Assembly (NCBI RefSeq): GCF_958445495.1
Contig: NZ_CAUCSQ010000006.1
Span: 1-64,000 of the forward strand
DNA: 64,000 nt
Reading direction: 5' to 3'
Source: an uncultured Bacteroides sp.
Lineage (GTDB): Bacteria > Bacteroidota > Bacteroidia > Bacteroidales > Bacteroidaceae
Below, piece after piece: positions 33,130 through 41,587 of the stretch. A model generated the notes under the pieces. It did not search any database, was not told the DNA's origin, and saw only the letters and a program-made list of their open reading frames with translations. Position 1 is the first letter of the stretch. Each line of letters begins with the position of its first letter. The position numbers and the translations under genes are program-made.

Positions 33130-35484
33130 TCAAATCCTGAACGGCGTCATTTTCAGATATACCCGGTAATCCTTAATCATCCCCGTCTTGCCGGCTTCCG
33201 CCCTCGGTAAATAGGAGAACCCCGTGACAACCTTATCCTCGCCGAGATTAATCACAATCTGATGCGGGAACTTATGCTTAGCCACCGAAGAATAACCGGT
33301 ATGCCAGAAAGTGGATTCCTGCAAATCGAACACATTCGTCGCAATATTATTCGCCTCCTCAGTCTCTTCACTGTCGGCATAGACCACTTTCCAATGCTGG
33401 CGGGACAACGGTTTGCCGTCAGCCCCCAACAACTCCAGCTCTGCGATGGCGGCGAAATCCTTCCCGTCATGGGCATTCAATGCCTCCAGGCAGAAGAAAC
33501 GAGTCTCCACCTCCTTGCCGAATTTCACGTGTTGCCAACCGTTTCCGGGTTTGAAAGAACCCTCATAAACAGGTGTTTCCCCCGTCAAATCCAAGTTCTC
33601 ACCAACCTTGCGATGTGCATACGCGGCGCCGTGTACCCGCAGGTTATCGAGAATAGGCTGCCGTAACCCTTCCGTTTCCGGGCGTACAGGTCCGGCCATA
33701 TCCAATACAATCACCTCATTCTCCCCTTTCTTCAACCAGCATCCCGGCACATATAAGGTCTGTTGCGGTCCGATTTCCCAATACCGCCCGATAGCGTAAC
33801 CATTCACCCACACCATCCCCTTACTCCAGCCAGTCATATCCAGGAAGGTATCACCGGTTTTATCAAGGGTAAACGTTCCGCGGTAATAAGCGGGATATTT
33901 CCGGGGATTATCCTGCTTCACAAACTTCTTATCCCGCGCGAAAGCATAATCAACCGGAATATTATAGACTTTCCAGTTCTTTAATGAAACGGCATCGCCG
34001 CCTTCCGATTGGACTTCCACCTTTTCAGTAATGCCTTTCCAATCATAAATACCCTTGCCGAAATTCATGCGTCCCATCGCTTCCACCAGAATATCCAATT
34101 GCGCCCCTTCCTTCACAGGCGGAAGAACAACAGTACCTTCCCCTTTCAAACGGCTCAATGTCGCCAGCTTCTTACCATCCAGGAACACCTGCGCCCAGTC
34201 ATGAGCCTCCGTGATTGTCAAAACCTGTTCCTTTTCAGATGCCGGAAGCACAGTCCGGTACAGGATGCTTCCCCATCCCTGGTCAAACGCCTCCATTGAC
34301 TGAATCTCTTCACTGACTTTCGGTTCCGGCAAATTATCAAACAATATCGCCACTTCATCCAGGTTGAACGGCGGAATGGAAATAGTCGGAATAGAATCCG
34401 GAATCTCCGGTAACGATTCGCCTGCCGGCAGATAACCGCCCAGCAATTTACGCACCTCGAAATATTTGGGAGTCACCCTCCCCGATTCACTGATAGGCGC
34501 ATCATAGTCATAAGACGTGCAAGTCGGCGAGAAATTCGGGAAATTCGCTCCCCCCCAATGTCCGAAGCTAGTCCCTCCGTGAGTCATATACAAACTGAAC
34601 GAAATATTGCGGTCGAGCATTTCTTTCATACCTTTCACCAGTTCCTCCGCACTGCGTGTCTCGTGTTTCGCGCCCCAATGGTCGAACCATCCGGACCAGA
34701 ACTCGCTGCACATCAGCGGAGTATCGGGACGGAGTTCTTTCAGCCGTTCAAATTGCTGGTCGATATTGGCTCCCGTACCAAAATTGACGGTCCAGAGCAA
34801 ATCATCCAGCGCATTGTTTTCAAAATTAGAATTCCAGTCGCACTGGAACAAAGGAACCCCTGTAAATCCCGCCTGCCTCACAATATCGCGGATAGCGGAA
34901 ATATAAGGCTTGTCGATGCCGAACGAACCATATTCATTCTCCACCTGCACCATAATAATATTTCCGCCTTCGTTAATCTGAAGACCGGCCAATTGTTTCC
35001 CCACTTCGTTCATGAACAGTTTCACACGTTCCATATAATAAGGGTCCTGTTCCCGCAGCTTTATGTCTTTCTTCTTGAGCAACCACCAGGGCAGTCCTCC
35101 CATCTCCCATTCCGCACAAACATAAGGACCGGGACGCACAATGACGTACATGCCATTCTCCTGTGCAAGACGGCAGAATGCCGCAATATCCTTTTGACCG
35201 GTAAAATCATATTTTCCCTCTTCCGGTTCATGGAAATTCCAGAAGACATAAAGGCAAATGGTATTCATGCCCAAAGCCTTAGCCATTTTAATACGATGTT
35301 CCCAATACTCTTTAGGAATACGGGGATAATGAATCTCCGCCGCTTTTACTACAAACGGTTCCCCATTGAGCAGGAAAGTCTTATTCCCCACCTCAAACGT
35401 TCCTTTTGAAGACTGGGAACAGGAAACACTGAATACAGCTACCAACCCAATAAGCAAATACGATAAAGGTCTTTTCATCTTCAA
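33130..35484 (-). CDS. GH35 beta-galactosidase lipoprotein
   Basis: 784 residues with a lipobox (VAVFSVSCSQ, Cys 23). Domain start GTFEVGNKTFLLNGEPF and KAAEIHYPRIPKEYWEHRI are classic GH35. The predicted acid/base Glu is in VQVENEYGSFG (near 183) and the nucleophile Glu in LMCSEFWSGWFDHWG (near 258). Jelly-roll domains (about 375-590) and a C-terminal F5/8-type module (about 640-784, FWHTGYSSVAKHKFPHQIVI) follow. It removes terminal beta-galactose, plausibly from pectic galactan or arabinogalactan side chains, given the rhamnose enzymes upstream. It has its own promoter region and terminator. Confidence 0.92.
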   Translation of the reverse strand: MKMKRPLSYLLIGLVAVFSVSCSQSSKGTFEVGNKTFLLNGEPFVVKAAEIHYPRIPKEYWEHRIKMAKALGMNTICLYVFWNFHEPEEGKYDFTGQKDIAAFCRLAQENGMYVIVRPGPYVCAEWEMGGLPWWLLKKKDIKLREQDPYYMERVKLFMNEVGKQLAGLQINEGGNIIMVQVENEYGSFGIDKPYISAIRDIVRQAGFTGVPLFQCDWNSNFENNALDDLLWTVNFGTGANIDQQFERLKELRPDTPLMCSEFWSGWFDHWGAKHETRSAEELVKGMKEMLDRNISFSLYMTHGGTSFGHWGGANFPNFSPTCTSYDYDAPISESGRVTPKYFEVRKLLGGYLPAGESLPEIPDSIPTISIPPFNLDEVAILFDNLPEPKVSEEIQSMEAFDQGWGSILYRTVLPASEKEQVLTITEAHDWAQVFLDGKKLATLSRLKGEGTVVLPPVKEGAQLDILVEAMGRMNFGKGIYDWKGITEKVEVQSEGGDAVSLKNWKVYNIPVDYAFARDKKFVKQDNPRKYPAYYRGTFTLDKTGDTFLDMTGWSKGMVWVNGYAIGRYWEIGPQQTLYVPGCWLKKGENEVIVLDMAGPVRPETEGLRQPILDNLRVHGAAYAHRKVGENLDLTGETPVYEGSFKPGNGWQHVKFGKEVETRFFCLEALNAHDGKDFAAIAELELLGADGKPLSRQHWKVVYADSEETEEANNIATNVFDLQESTFWHTGYSSVAKHKFPHQIVINLGEDKVVTGFSYLPRAEAGKTGMIKDYRVYLKMTPFRI

Positions 35485-35523
35485 TCTATTCTATTGTTTT
35501 CATGATACATTAAAATTCCAAAG

Positions 35524-35569
35524 AAATTCACTACCGGCCAATGCCTCTATTCAGACCGATAGTGAATTT
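35524..35569 (-). promoter_or_regulatory. hairpin in the GH35 5' leader
   Basis: AAATTCACTACCGG (35524-35537) and CCGATAGTGAATTT (35556-35569) pair over 14 positions with one wobble. It lies 40 bases before the GH35 ATG. It could be a leader hairpin affecting mRNA stability or translation, or an operator. Confidence 0.4.
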
Positions 35570-35629
35570 AAAAACCAATCCTACTCGATTACCCTGAAAA
35601 TCCAAACCATTACCTATTGAAAACCGATG

Positions 35630-35661
35630 CAAAGATGGAATATTCTTCTTATACAAAGGTC
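35630..35661 (-). promoter_or_regulatory. GH35 promoter candidates
   Basis: Two near-consensus -7 boxes on the minus strand: CATCTTTG (35637-35630), with TTTG 16 bases upstream, and GACCTTTG (35661-35654). A partial copy of the 45-kb operator motif (ATTCATTCAAG at 35687-35697) lies 25 bases beyond the second box. Confidence 0.35.
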
Positions 35662-35745
35662 TTCAAATCGGTCAAAATAGAGCAATATTCATTCAAGATT
35701 ATCAAAAGCCGGCCTTTTAATAGCAATTTTTATTCATTATAAAAA

Positions 35746-35783
35746 AATCCCGTCAATATGTTGTTAATACTATCGACGGGATT
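35746..35783 (-). terminator. terminator downstream of the DUF2264 gene
   Basis: On the minus strand AATCCCGTC pairs perfectly with GACGGGATT, followed by a run of T. Confidence 0.75.
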
Positions 35784-35908
35784 GACATCTATAATAAAGG
35801 TCAGTTAGTGCGACTTACAACAAAAAAATTCTCCTTCACATCCATCAAAGGCAATCTCCTGAACCGAAAGTCCGGCTATCTACACAATCTTTTATTCCTT
35901 CCGCACTA

Positions 35909-37165
35909 TCAGTAATGTATGGCATGGTCTTTCGGAAACTCCCTGCCACTCCACGCTTTCCTGGAAGTCCAGTCTTGGGAGGCCGATGTCCAGAACGAAT
36001 GACCGGCGGGAAGTCCTAAAGGAAGAAACACTTCGGATGTGATATACATGCTTCCGTTATTACTATACCAATCAGCCAATCCGGTCTGATGTCCTGCAAA
36101 ACCCAACTGTAAAAACCCCTTCTCATTGAAATTCCCGTCGACAGAAAACAAACGCTTCATGACACAAGTCAACGCATTGCGAACCTGTCCCTCCGGAAGC
36201 TCCTCAGGCAGCATTTCTTTCCAGCAAAGCATGGACAAAGGTTGGAAAACTCCCAGACGATAGGTCATGGAACGTCCGAACACGGGAAATGAAGCCTCCG
36301 GAGAAATAAAACGTTCCAAAATCATACCGAAACGTTGCATGCGTTTCTTTGCCAATTCCTCCGTCTTCTTTTGCATTTCCAGACTACGGTCATGCAAAAC
36401 CACCTTATGCTTATTCACCGTCTGCATCACCTGTACGAACATAGGCTGAATCACGTAACTGTTATAATAGTCGAACGCAAAAGTCTCCCCGTCCGAATAC
36501 CAGCCGTCCCCCACATACCATTCTTCCGCCTTACGGACAGCCGTATGAATGCGGAACAAATCATATTGCGCACCGGCCTCCATCAAAAAAGACTCTATCA
36601 TAGCAGAAAACAACAGCCAGTTGGTATAAGGAGGGTCAATACGGCGCAATAGCTGGAACTCCTTGATATACCGCTGTTTGGTCACCTCATCCAGTGGTTC
36701 CCACAGTTGCTCTTTCGCACGCAGGAAACTACTCGCGATATATGCGGCATCCACCAAAGGCTGTCCTTCATTTCTCCATAAAAGATAATCGGGACTATCC
36801 GGGTCAACCGCATGCACATAACTCTTCAACGCCCATTCGCGAAGTTGTTTGCGCATCTTGCCCTCTTCCGTATCGTCGTCAGGCAAAGCCAGCCACGGAG
36901 CAATCCCGGACATCAAACGCCCAAAACACTCCATATAAGTAACGTCTTTGCTCCGTCCGTCCCAGGTAGGACTAATTTCCACCTGCATATTCTTTTTCAG
37001 TTCTCCCTTACTCATATTGCTCAATACGGGAGCCGCTATTTTATACGCCATCCGTACCCAATACTCCCGGTCACCGACCTCCTTTGCCTCCTTCACCCTC
37101 TCGGCATAAATACTTGAAGAAAAAACAAAGAGAAAAATGAATCCCCAAATCAGCTTGTTTTTCAT
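35909..37165 (-). CDS. DUF2264 domain protein
   Basis: 418 residues with a signal peptide (MKNKLIWGFIFLFVFSSSIYA). The body is an all-helical toroid-like protein; DGRSKDVTYMECFGRLMSGIAPWLALPDDD (about 70-99) and VGDGWYSDGETFAFDYYNSY (about 217-236) are recognisable as DUF2264, a family found beside pectin and rhamnogalacturonan enzymes. A catalytic role on unsaturated or rhamnose-linked galacturonides is plausible from context but not shown. It is 11 bases after the GH105 gene, so both share a transcript ended by the terminator at 35746. Confidence 0.8.
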   Translation of the reverse strand: MKNKLIWGFIFLFVFSSSIYAERVKEAKEVGDREYWVRMAYKIAAPVLSNMSKGELKKNMQVEISPTWDGRSKDVTYMECFGRLMSGIAPWLALPDDDTEEGKMRKQLREWALKSYVHAVDPDSPDYLLWRNEGQPLVDAAYIASSFLRAKEQLWEPLDEVTKQRYIKEFQLLRRIDPPYTNWLLFSAMIESFLMEAGAQYDLFRIHTAVRKAEEWYVGDGWYSDGETFAFDYYNSYVIQPMFVQVMQTVNKHKVVLHDRSLEMQKKTEELAKKRMQRFGMILERFISPEASFPVFGRSMTYRLGVFQPLSMLCWKEMLPEELPEGQVRNALTCVMKRLFSVDGNFNEKGFLQLGFAGHQTGLADWYSNNGSMYITSEVFLPLGLPAGHSFWTSASQDWTSRKAWSGREFPKDHAIHY

Positions 37166-37176
37166 GTTATCTTGAG

Positions 37177-38352
37177 TTATTTATCATTCAAATATTTCAC
37201 CATTTCAGAAGCAGCCAGCAAGAAAGCGCCTACCCCGAAATCGGCCGTCGTTTCCGGTCCTACATTCTTATGTTGGTCCGCCCTTTCGCCAATCGGCTGT
37301 ACATAACCGATTTTACCGTCAGGCTGCAAAGCTATTTCCGTAAGATATTTCCATCCCCTGCCAATCACCGGTTCATAAGTCGCTTTATCCAGAAAACCGT
37401 TATTCACCCCCCAAAGATATCCGTAAATAAAAAATGCAGTACCGCTTGTCTCGCGTCCGGGTGCCTGTTGAGGGTCCAGCAAACTTCTAGTCCAATACCC
37501 TTCATCCTGCTGTGCGGCAGCCAACGACTCAGCCATCGACCGGTAGATTCCAATATACTCGGCACGATTCGCATTATCCTCCGGCAAGTCCTGCAGAACT
37601 TTAGCCAGACCGGCAAACACCCAGCCGTTGCCTCTCGCCCAGAAATCTTTCAATCCCTGATTTGTCTTATGCTTCGGGTAGATATATTTTCCATCCCGAT
37701 AAAACAGGGCGCTTTCTTCATCATACATAAGATTTTTAGCATAAGTAAAGTATTCATAGAGCTTATCCAGATATTGCAGATTCCCCGTAACCTTATAAAG
37801 CTTAGTCATTACCGGCATCACCATATACAATCCGTCCGCCCACCACCAATAATCATTATTGGGAGTCGACATTTCATATTCCATGACTTCTTTGGCGCGT
37901 GCTATCTTATATTCCTCAGGTTCCCTGTCCATATTATACAAATCGATATAAGTCTGGAAGCAAATCTGCCAGTCTCCGAACAACACATGTTCCATTGTTT
38001 CCCCGTAATTGTATTTCCATTTGGATTTGTCGTCCGAAGTAGCCCCTTTCCACTGATTCTTTTCAGCCCATGCTTCCGAATACTTTTTGTAAGCCTCATT
38101 GCCGGTCACCTCATAAGCAGCGATATTCCCGGTATGATAAGCCGCCGGATGCCAGAAAGCAAAAGCCGGTTCGGGATTTTCCGACTGCCAATAGTCGTTC
38201 ACCTTTTTAATCGTTTCGATAACTTCGGACTTAGACCACACACTATCGTTAGCAGCCTCACCCTGATTGTTAGCCTTACCTGATTTACATCCTGCCATGC
38301 CTGCACTGACAGCACAGCCCAATACCCATAAAGAAAATTTTCTAAGATTCAT
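37177..38352 (-). CDS. GH105/GH88-type unsaturated glucuronyl/rhamnogalacturonyl hydrolase
   Basis: 391 residues with a lipobox (VSAGMAGCKSG, Cys 22). An (alpha/alpha)6 barrel: NNDYWWWADGLYMVMPVMTKLY (about 165-186) carries the conserved Trp-Ala-Asp motif, DFWARGNGWVFAGLAKVL (about 238-255) the second conserved block, and SGTAFFIYGYLWGVNNG a third. These enzymes hydrate the unsaturated uronic acid left by pectate or rhamnogalacturonan lyases. Operon with DUF2264. Upstream -7-like box at 38389-38396. Confidence 0.88.
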   Translation of the reverse strand: MNLRKFSLWVLGCAVSAGMAGCKSGKANNQGEAANDSVWSKSEVIETIKKVNDYWQSENPEPAFAFWHPAAYHTGNIAAYEVTGNEAYKKYSEAWAEKNQWKGATSDDKSKWKYNYGETMEHVLFGDWQICFQTYIDLYNMDREPEEYKIARAKEVMEYEMSTPNNDYWWWADGLYMVMPVMTKLYKVTGNLQYLDKLYEYFTYAKNLMYDEESALFYRDGKYIYPKHKTNQGLKDFWARGNGWVFAGLAKVLQDLPEDNANRAEYIGIYRSMAESLAAAQQDEGYWTRSLLDPQQAPGRETSGTAFFIYGYLWGVNNGFLDKATYEPVIGRGWKYLTEIALQPDGKIGYVQPIGERADQHKNVGPETTADFGVGAFLLAASEMVKYLNDK

Positions 38353-38388
38353 TGATTACACTGTTTTTCGTGGTTATTATTCGAGCCA

Positions 38389-38396
38389 CAAAGATG
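38389..38396 (-). promoter_or_regulatory. -7-like box of the GH105 gene (CATCTTTG)
   Basis: One base off TAnnTTTG on the minus strand, 37 bases before the ATG. The same CATCTTTG occurs upstream of GH35. No -33 element, consistent with an activator-dependent promoter. Confidence 0.4.
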
Positions 38397-38512
38397 CACG
38401 GATTTATGAAGAAAAAGGTCCTAATATGAATCAAAACCGTACAATTATCATTCAAAACACCTAAAAAATAATCCTAAACCGCCTTTTCAGTCCTTTTTAA
38501 ATAAAAAATACC

Positions 38513-38540
38513 GCCGGTACTTATCAATAAAAATACCGGC
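38513..38540 (-). terminator. rho-independent terminator
   Basis: GCCGGTA/TACCGGC, perfect 7 bp, then GGTATTTTTTATTT on the minus strand. It lies 27 bases after the stop of the small frame 38568-38681. Confidence 0.6.
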
Positions 38541-38567
38541 AGGATTAACATTCACGGAGAGAACCGG

Positions 38568-38681
38568 TCAACGCTTGTTTTTCAATTGCCGCAACTCTCT
38601 TTTGATATACATATACTTATAAAGCAAATAAACTATCGAAAAAATTCCCGATAAAATAAGAAATGTCAATACCTCTATCAT
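38568..38681 (-). CDS. possible small membrane protein
   Basis: 37 residues: a membrane helix at about 3-22 (EVLTFLILSGIFSIVYLLYK) followed by a strongly basic tail (YIKRELRQLKNKR). Hydrophobic helix plus positive tail plus a terminator 27 bases downstream are what a genuine small inner-membrane protein gene would show. There is no homologue I know and no strong start signal, so it could be chance. Confidence 0.35.
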   Translation of the reverse strand: MIEVLTFLILSGIFSIVYLLYKYMYIKRELRQLKNKR

Positions 38682-38837
38682 TTTGTTTATTAAATATCTT
38701 ATTTATTACAAAACAACATCCATAACCGCTAAATATTCCACTCCAAGACTTCCGGTAAACATAAGAATCCAAGTAATGGTCCTGAGTTGGGAAAATCAGA
38801 ACTACTGTCTTATGCTCCAATCAAATTCACTAAAAGA

Positions 38838-38873
38838 AAGTTATGGAAGGTGCATAAAACCTTCACATAACTT
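38838..38873 (-). terminator. hairpin downstream of GH78
   Basis: AAGTTATGGAAGGT and ACCTTCACATAACTT pair with a one-base bulge, 44 bases after the GH78 stop. On the minus strand CTTTCTTTTAG follows. Confidence 0.5.
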
Positions 38874-38916
38874 CTACCAATAATCAATCTTTAAACAATC
38901 TTCTTACCTATAAAAA

Positions 38917-41157
38917 CTAATCTAATATTATCTCATAACTACCGCTTTTCAACGATGGAAGAATTATATTATCATTTTCCAGCTTCACATCAACAGATTT
39001 ACTATTAATCTTCACCCTATTCTTCTTCTTTTTCGGAAGAATAATTACAGCCTCCGTATTACCTGGTATATTGACTTCCATCATAAATGTACGCGCACCT
39101 TGACGATAATTTACAATAACCGGTCCTTTAATGGTCGGCACTTTTGCTTTTACCCATTCAAGCCCTCCTAACTGTGGTTTGATTTGAAATCTATTCCAAC
39201 CCGGTTCTATCGGTTTTACTCCAACCAAATCACGCATAATTACATTGCCGGGAGCTGCTCCCCATATATGACTCCAATCCTGATTGCCTTTATAATCATT
39301 TCCCCATGCTTCCATCGTAATGGTACTACCTTCACGAATCATATTATACCAACTCTTTTCATCTGTCGAATTCATTAACGAACGCCCATATTTTCCGTCT
39401 CCCCCTGCATAGACAGCCTCCAATAAGAATTGAGCGCCAAAAACGCTGCACGCCATTCCCTTACTGCGGATATAATCCATCACAGATGCTTTATTATCCT
39501 CATCAATCAATCCAAAAGCCATTGGAAACATATTAGCATGCAAAGAAGCGTGATTTGTTTTATCACTGTCACGATAACGTTTATTCTTTTTATCCCAAAA
39601 CATTTTTTGGAAACTTTCCCTTACCAGAACAGCTTTTTTACGGAAAAACTCAGCGTCTTCCTGATTATTAATAGCATCTGCAATATACGACATCAATACT
39701 AAAACACGGTAATAATACGCATTAATAACAGATTTATAAGTACCTCCCACATATCCGTCACGCGATGGCCAATCTATAATATCCGAAATACCTCCTTTAC
39801 GATAAATCTTAGCCATTATAGCCGAATCCTTGCGTAACTCAGTTCCGGATACAGAAATCAAGTGTTTCTCTGTTTCAAAGTCCATCAGGCATTTAGCTTT
39901 TAAATCTTCATAATAATAACGAATAGAACGTAAGTCACCCGTATAAAGATAATCATTCCATGCAGTCATTACAGATATCAAAATCCATTCAGTAGGCCAA
40001 GTAGCCTTACGCATTGTATATTCATGCGAATAACGCGGTAAATTATATTCCGAATCGACACAATAAGCTGTAAGTTGCCCTATATAATTATCACCCTCAT
40101 AAGGTTTCCGCTCTCTATCACCGTCAATGAACTGTCCTGTAAATGAAGTAGCTTTCACACTATACTTACATAATTCCCAAACCTTATTTAAGATGCTATC
40201 CGGGCTTTCAAAATAAGAAGCCTTCTCATCATAAGGATAATAAGCTGCATTTCTTATTAATAAAATATCATTTGCATCACCCGAATAATTTTCTAACTCT
40301 ACATAACGGAAAGGAATGACTTGCCCGATATATCCAGGGACTTTGATACTGCCTCCCCCCCGGCGGAAATCAACCTGATAGGTATGTTTTCCTTTACGCA
40401 AAGGGAGAGAGTAATCATAATACCGAATCTTACATCTCGGGTCCTTATTCACATATCCGTCAGAAGTCACCGCTTCACCCAAATGCAGCACTATCGTATC
40501 ACATTCGTATTCAGAGGTCAAATTCAAATATAATTGTCCGCAAAAAGCAGCCTTTCCAAAATCAGCCACAATCCTATTATCTCCCATATTACATATATTG
40601 ACAGGCATTTCCTGTTCTTTCTGAATAGGATATCGGGCAGTGGCATGTTCCTGTAATTCTCTATCTGTTAAAAAAGTCGCTATTCGAGAATAACCGCTTT
40701 CCATTTCCTCCTCATCCCAGATTTTGACTTTCCAATAATATAACTTATTCCCGATAAGAGGCTTGCCGGCATATACAATCCCGGAAGACTGCGCACTCAT
40801 CACCTTCCCAGAGTCCCATAAATCACCTGTATTTTTATTCAAGTTATTTTCACTGCTGGCTACCAAAATCTGATATGCCGTCTGAGTAACTCCTGATTTT
40901 CCATGCGATATGTTCCAACCAAACGCCGGGAATTTAGACAAAATCTTCACACTTTCATTTTTACCGGACATAACGGACTTCCATTCTACCGGAACGATAA
41001 ATCCTTTTGAAGACTGGTAATCTGTTTGTAATAACAAGTCACATCGCAACTGCTCCGGAACATTCAACTGAGCCCGTGCCGGTAACGCGCCCGATAATAA
41101 ACAAGAAAAAACGTTCAAAATCAAATAACCCCATTTCATACTTTTTTCGATTTTCAT
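38917..41157 (-). CDS. GH78-type alpha-L-rhamnosidase
   Basis: 746 residues with a signal peptide (cleavage near ARAQ, about residue 29). N-terminal fibronectin-like and jelly-roll domains (about 35-300), then the (alpha/alpha)6 catalytic barrel. IDGDRERKPYEGDNYIG (about 344-360) corresponds to the catalytic-acid block of GH78, followed by WPTEWILISVMTAWNDYLYTG. A C-terminal beta-sandwich (about 660-746) ends the protein. It removes alpha-L-rhamnose, fitting the rhamnose mutarotase gene two bases upstream. The overall length is at the short end for GH78 but all parts seem present. Confidence 0.85.
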   Translation of the reverse strand: MKIEKSMKWGYLILNVFSCLLSGALPARAQLNVPEQLRCDLLLQTDYQSSKGFIVPVEWKSVMSGKNESVKILSKFPAFGWNISHGKSGVTQTAYQILVASSENNLNKNTGDLWDSGKVMSAQSSGIVYAGKPLIGNKLYYWKVKIWDEEEMESGYSRIATFLTDRELQEHATARYPIQKEQEMPVNICNMGDNRIVADFGKAAFCGQLYLNLTSEYECDTIVLHLGEAVTSDGYVNKDPRCKIRYYDYSLPLRKGKHTYQVDFRRGGGSIKVPGYIGQVIPFRYVELENYSGDANDILLIRNAAYYPYDEKASYFESPDSILNKVWELCKYSVKATSFTGQFIDGDRERKPYEGDNYIGQLTAYCVDSEYNLPRYSHEYTMRKATWPTEWILISVMTAWNDYLYTGDLRSIRYYYEDLKAKCLMDFETEKHLISVSGTELRKDSAIMAKIYRKGGISDIIDWPSRDGYVGGTYKSVINAYYYRVLVLMSYIADAINNQEDAEFFRKKAVLVRESFQKMFWDKKNKRYRDSDKTNHASLHANMFPMAFGLIDEDNKASVMDYIRSKGMACSVFGAQFLLEAVYAGGDGKYGRSLMNSTDEKSWYNMIREGSTITMEAWGNDYKGNQDWSHIWGAAPGNVIMRDLVGVKPIEPGWNRFQIKPQLGGLEWVKAKVPTIKGPVIVNYRQGARTFMMEVNIPGNTEAVIILPKKKKNRVKINSKSVDVKLENDNIILPSLKSGSYEIILD

Positions 41158-41159
41158 TT

Positions 41160-41474
41160 TCAGTCCATGTGAAACACTTCTTTCAAAGAAACCGTAACAG
41201 GTGAATTATCGGGATTCACCTCCATAATATCTGCCATATAGTCCCACCATCTCTGTACAATAGGTTCAATTCCCATCTCTTGGGAAGACTGTCCTCCCTT
41301 CGTTTTCTGAAATGCAAATAAATAGTTACTCTCTTTATCCCAATAAATAGAATAATCAAACACCCCGTTGTCAGCCAACATTTTTTTTAGTTCCGGCCAA
41401 ATCTCATTATGGCGTTTTTCATACTCAGCCTCACACCCTTGTTTTAAAAACATTTTAAAAGCTTCTCTTTTCAT
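41160..41474 (-). CDS. rhaM: L-rhamnose mutarotase
   Basis: 104 residues, the family length. KMFLKQGCEAEYEKRHNEIW (7-26) holds the conserved active-site His, and FDYSIYWDKESNYLFAF and EPIVQRWWDYMADIM follow in the expected order. It interconverts alpha and beta anomers of L-rhamnose so that cytoplasmic isomerase can use it. No signal peptide. It is two bases upstream of the GH78 gene; 113 bases separate it from the ExbBD-type operon on the same strand, so read-through from that operon is possible. Confidence 0.93.
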   Translation of the reverse strand: MKREAFKMFLKQGCEAEYEKRHNEIWPELKKMLADNGVFDYSIYWDKESNYLFAFQKTKGGQSSQEMGIEPIVQRWWDYMADIMEVNPDNSPVTVSLKEVFHMD

Positions 41475-41587
41475 ACTAATTAAAATTTAGTTCCTAACAA
41501 TCCATCAAAACGAAACAATCCGCTCTCGGACACCTCACTAATGACTTTTGTTCAAATATCCTGATAATTTCGGGAAAGAAATCCGAT

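Larger units (their letters stand above)
35485..35908. other. intergenic region with GH35 promoter, leader hairpin and terminator
   Basis: Holds, on the minus strand, the DUF2264-gene terminator (35746-35783), promoter candidates for GH35 (35630-35661) and a strong leader hairpin (35524-35569). No gene seen. Confidence 0.6.
38353..38916. other. intergenic region between GH78 and GH105 genes
   Basis: On the minus strand it holds a hairpin at the end of GH78 (38838-38873), a possible 37-codon gene (38568-38681), its terminator (38513-38540) and the GH105 promoter region with CATCTTTG at 38396-38389 and a TATCATTCAAAA motif at 38446-38457. Confidence 0.55.

Noticed and set aside
38617..38820. 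67-codon minus-strand frame between GH78 and GH105
   Set aside because: No homologous feel, no start signal, and it overlaps the better-supported small frame 38568-38681.
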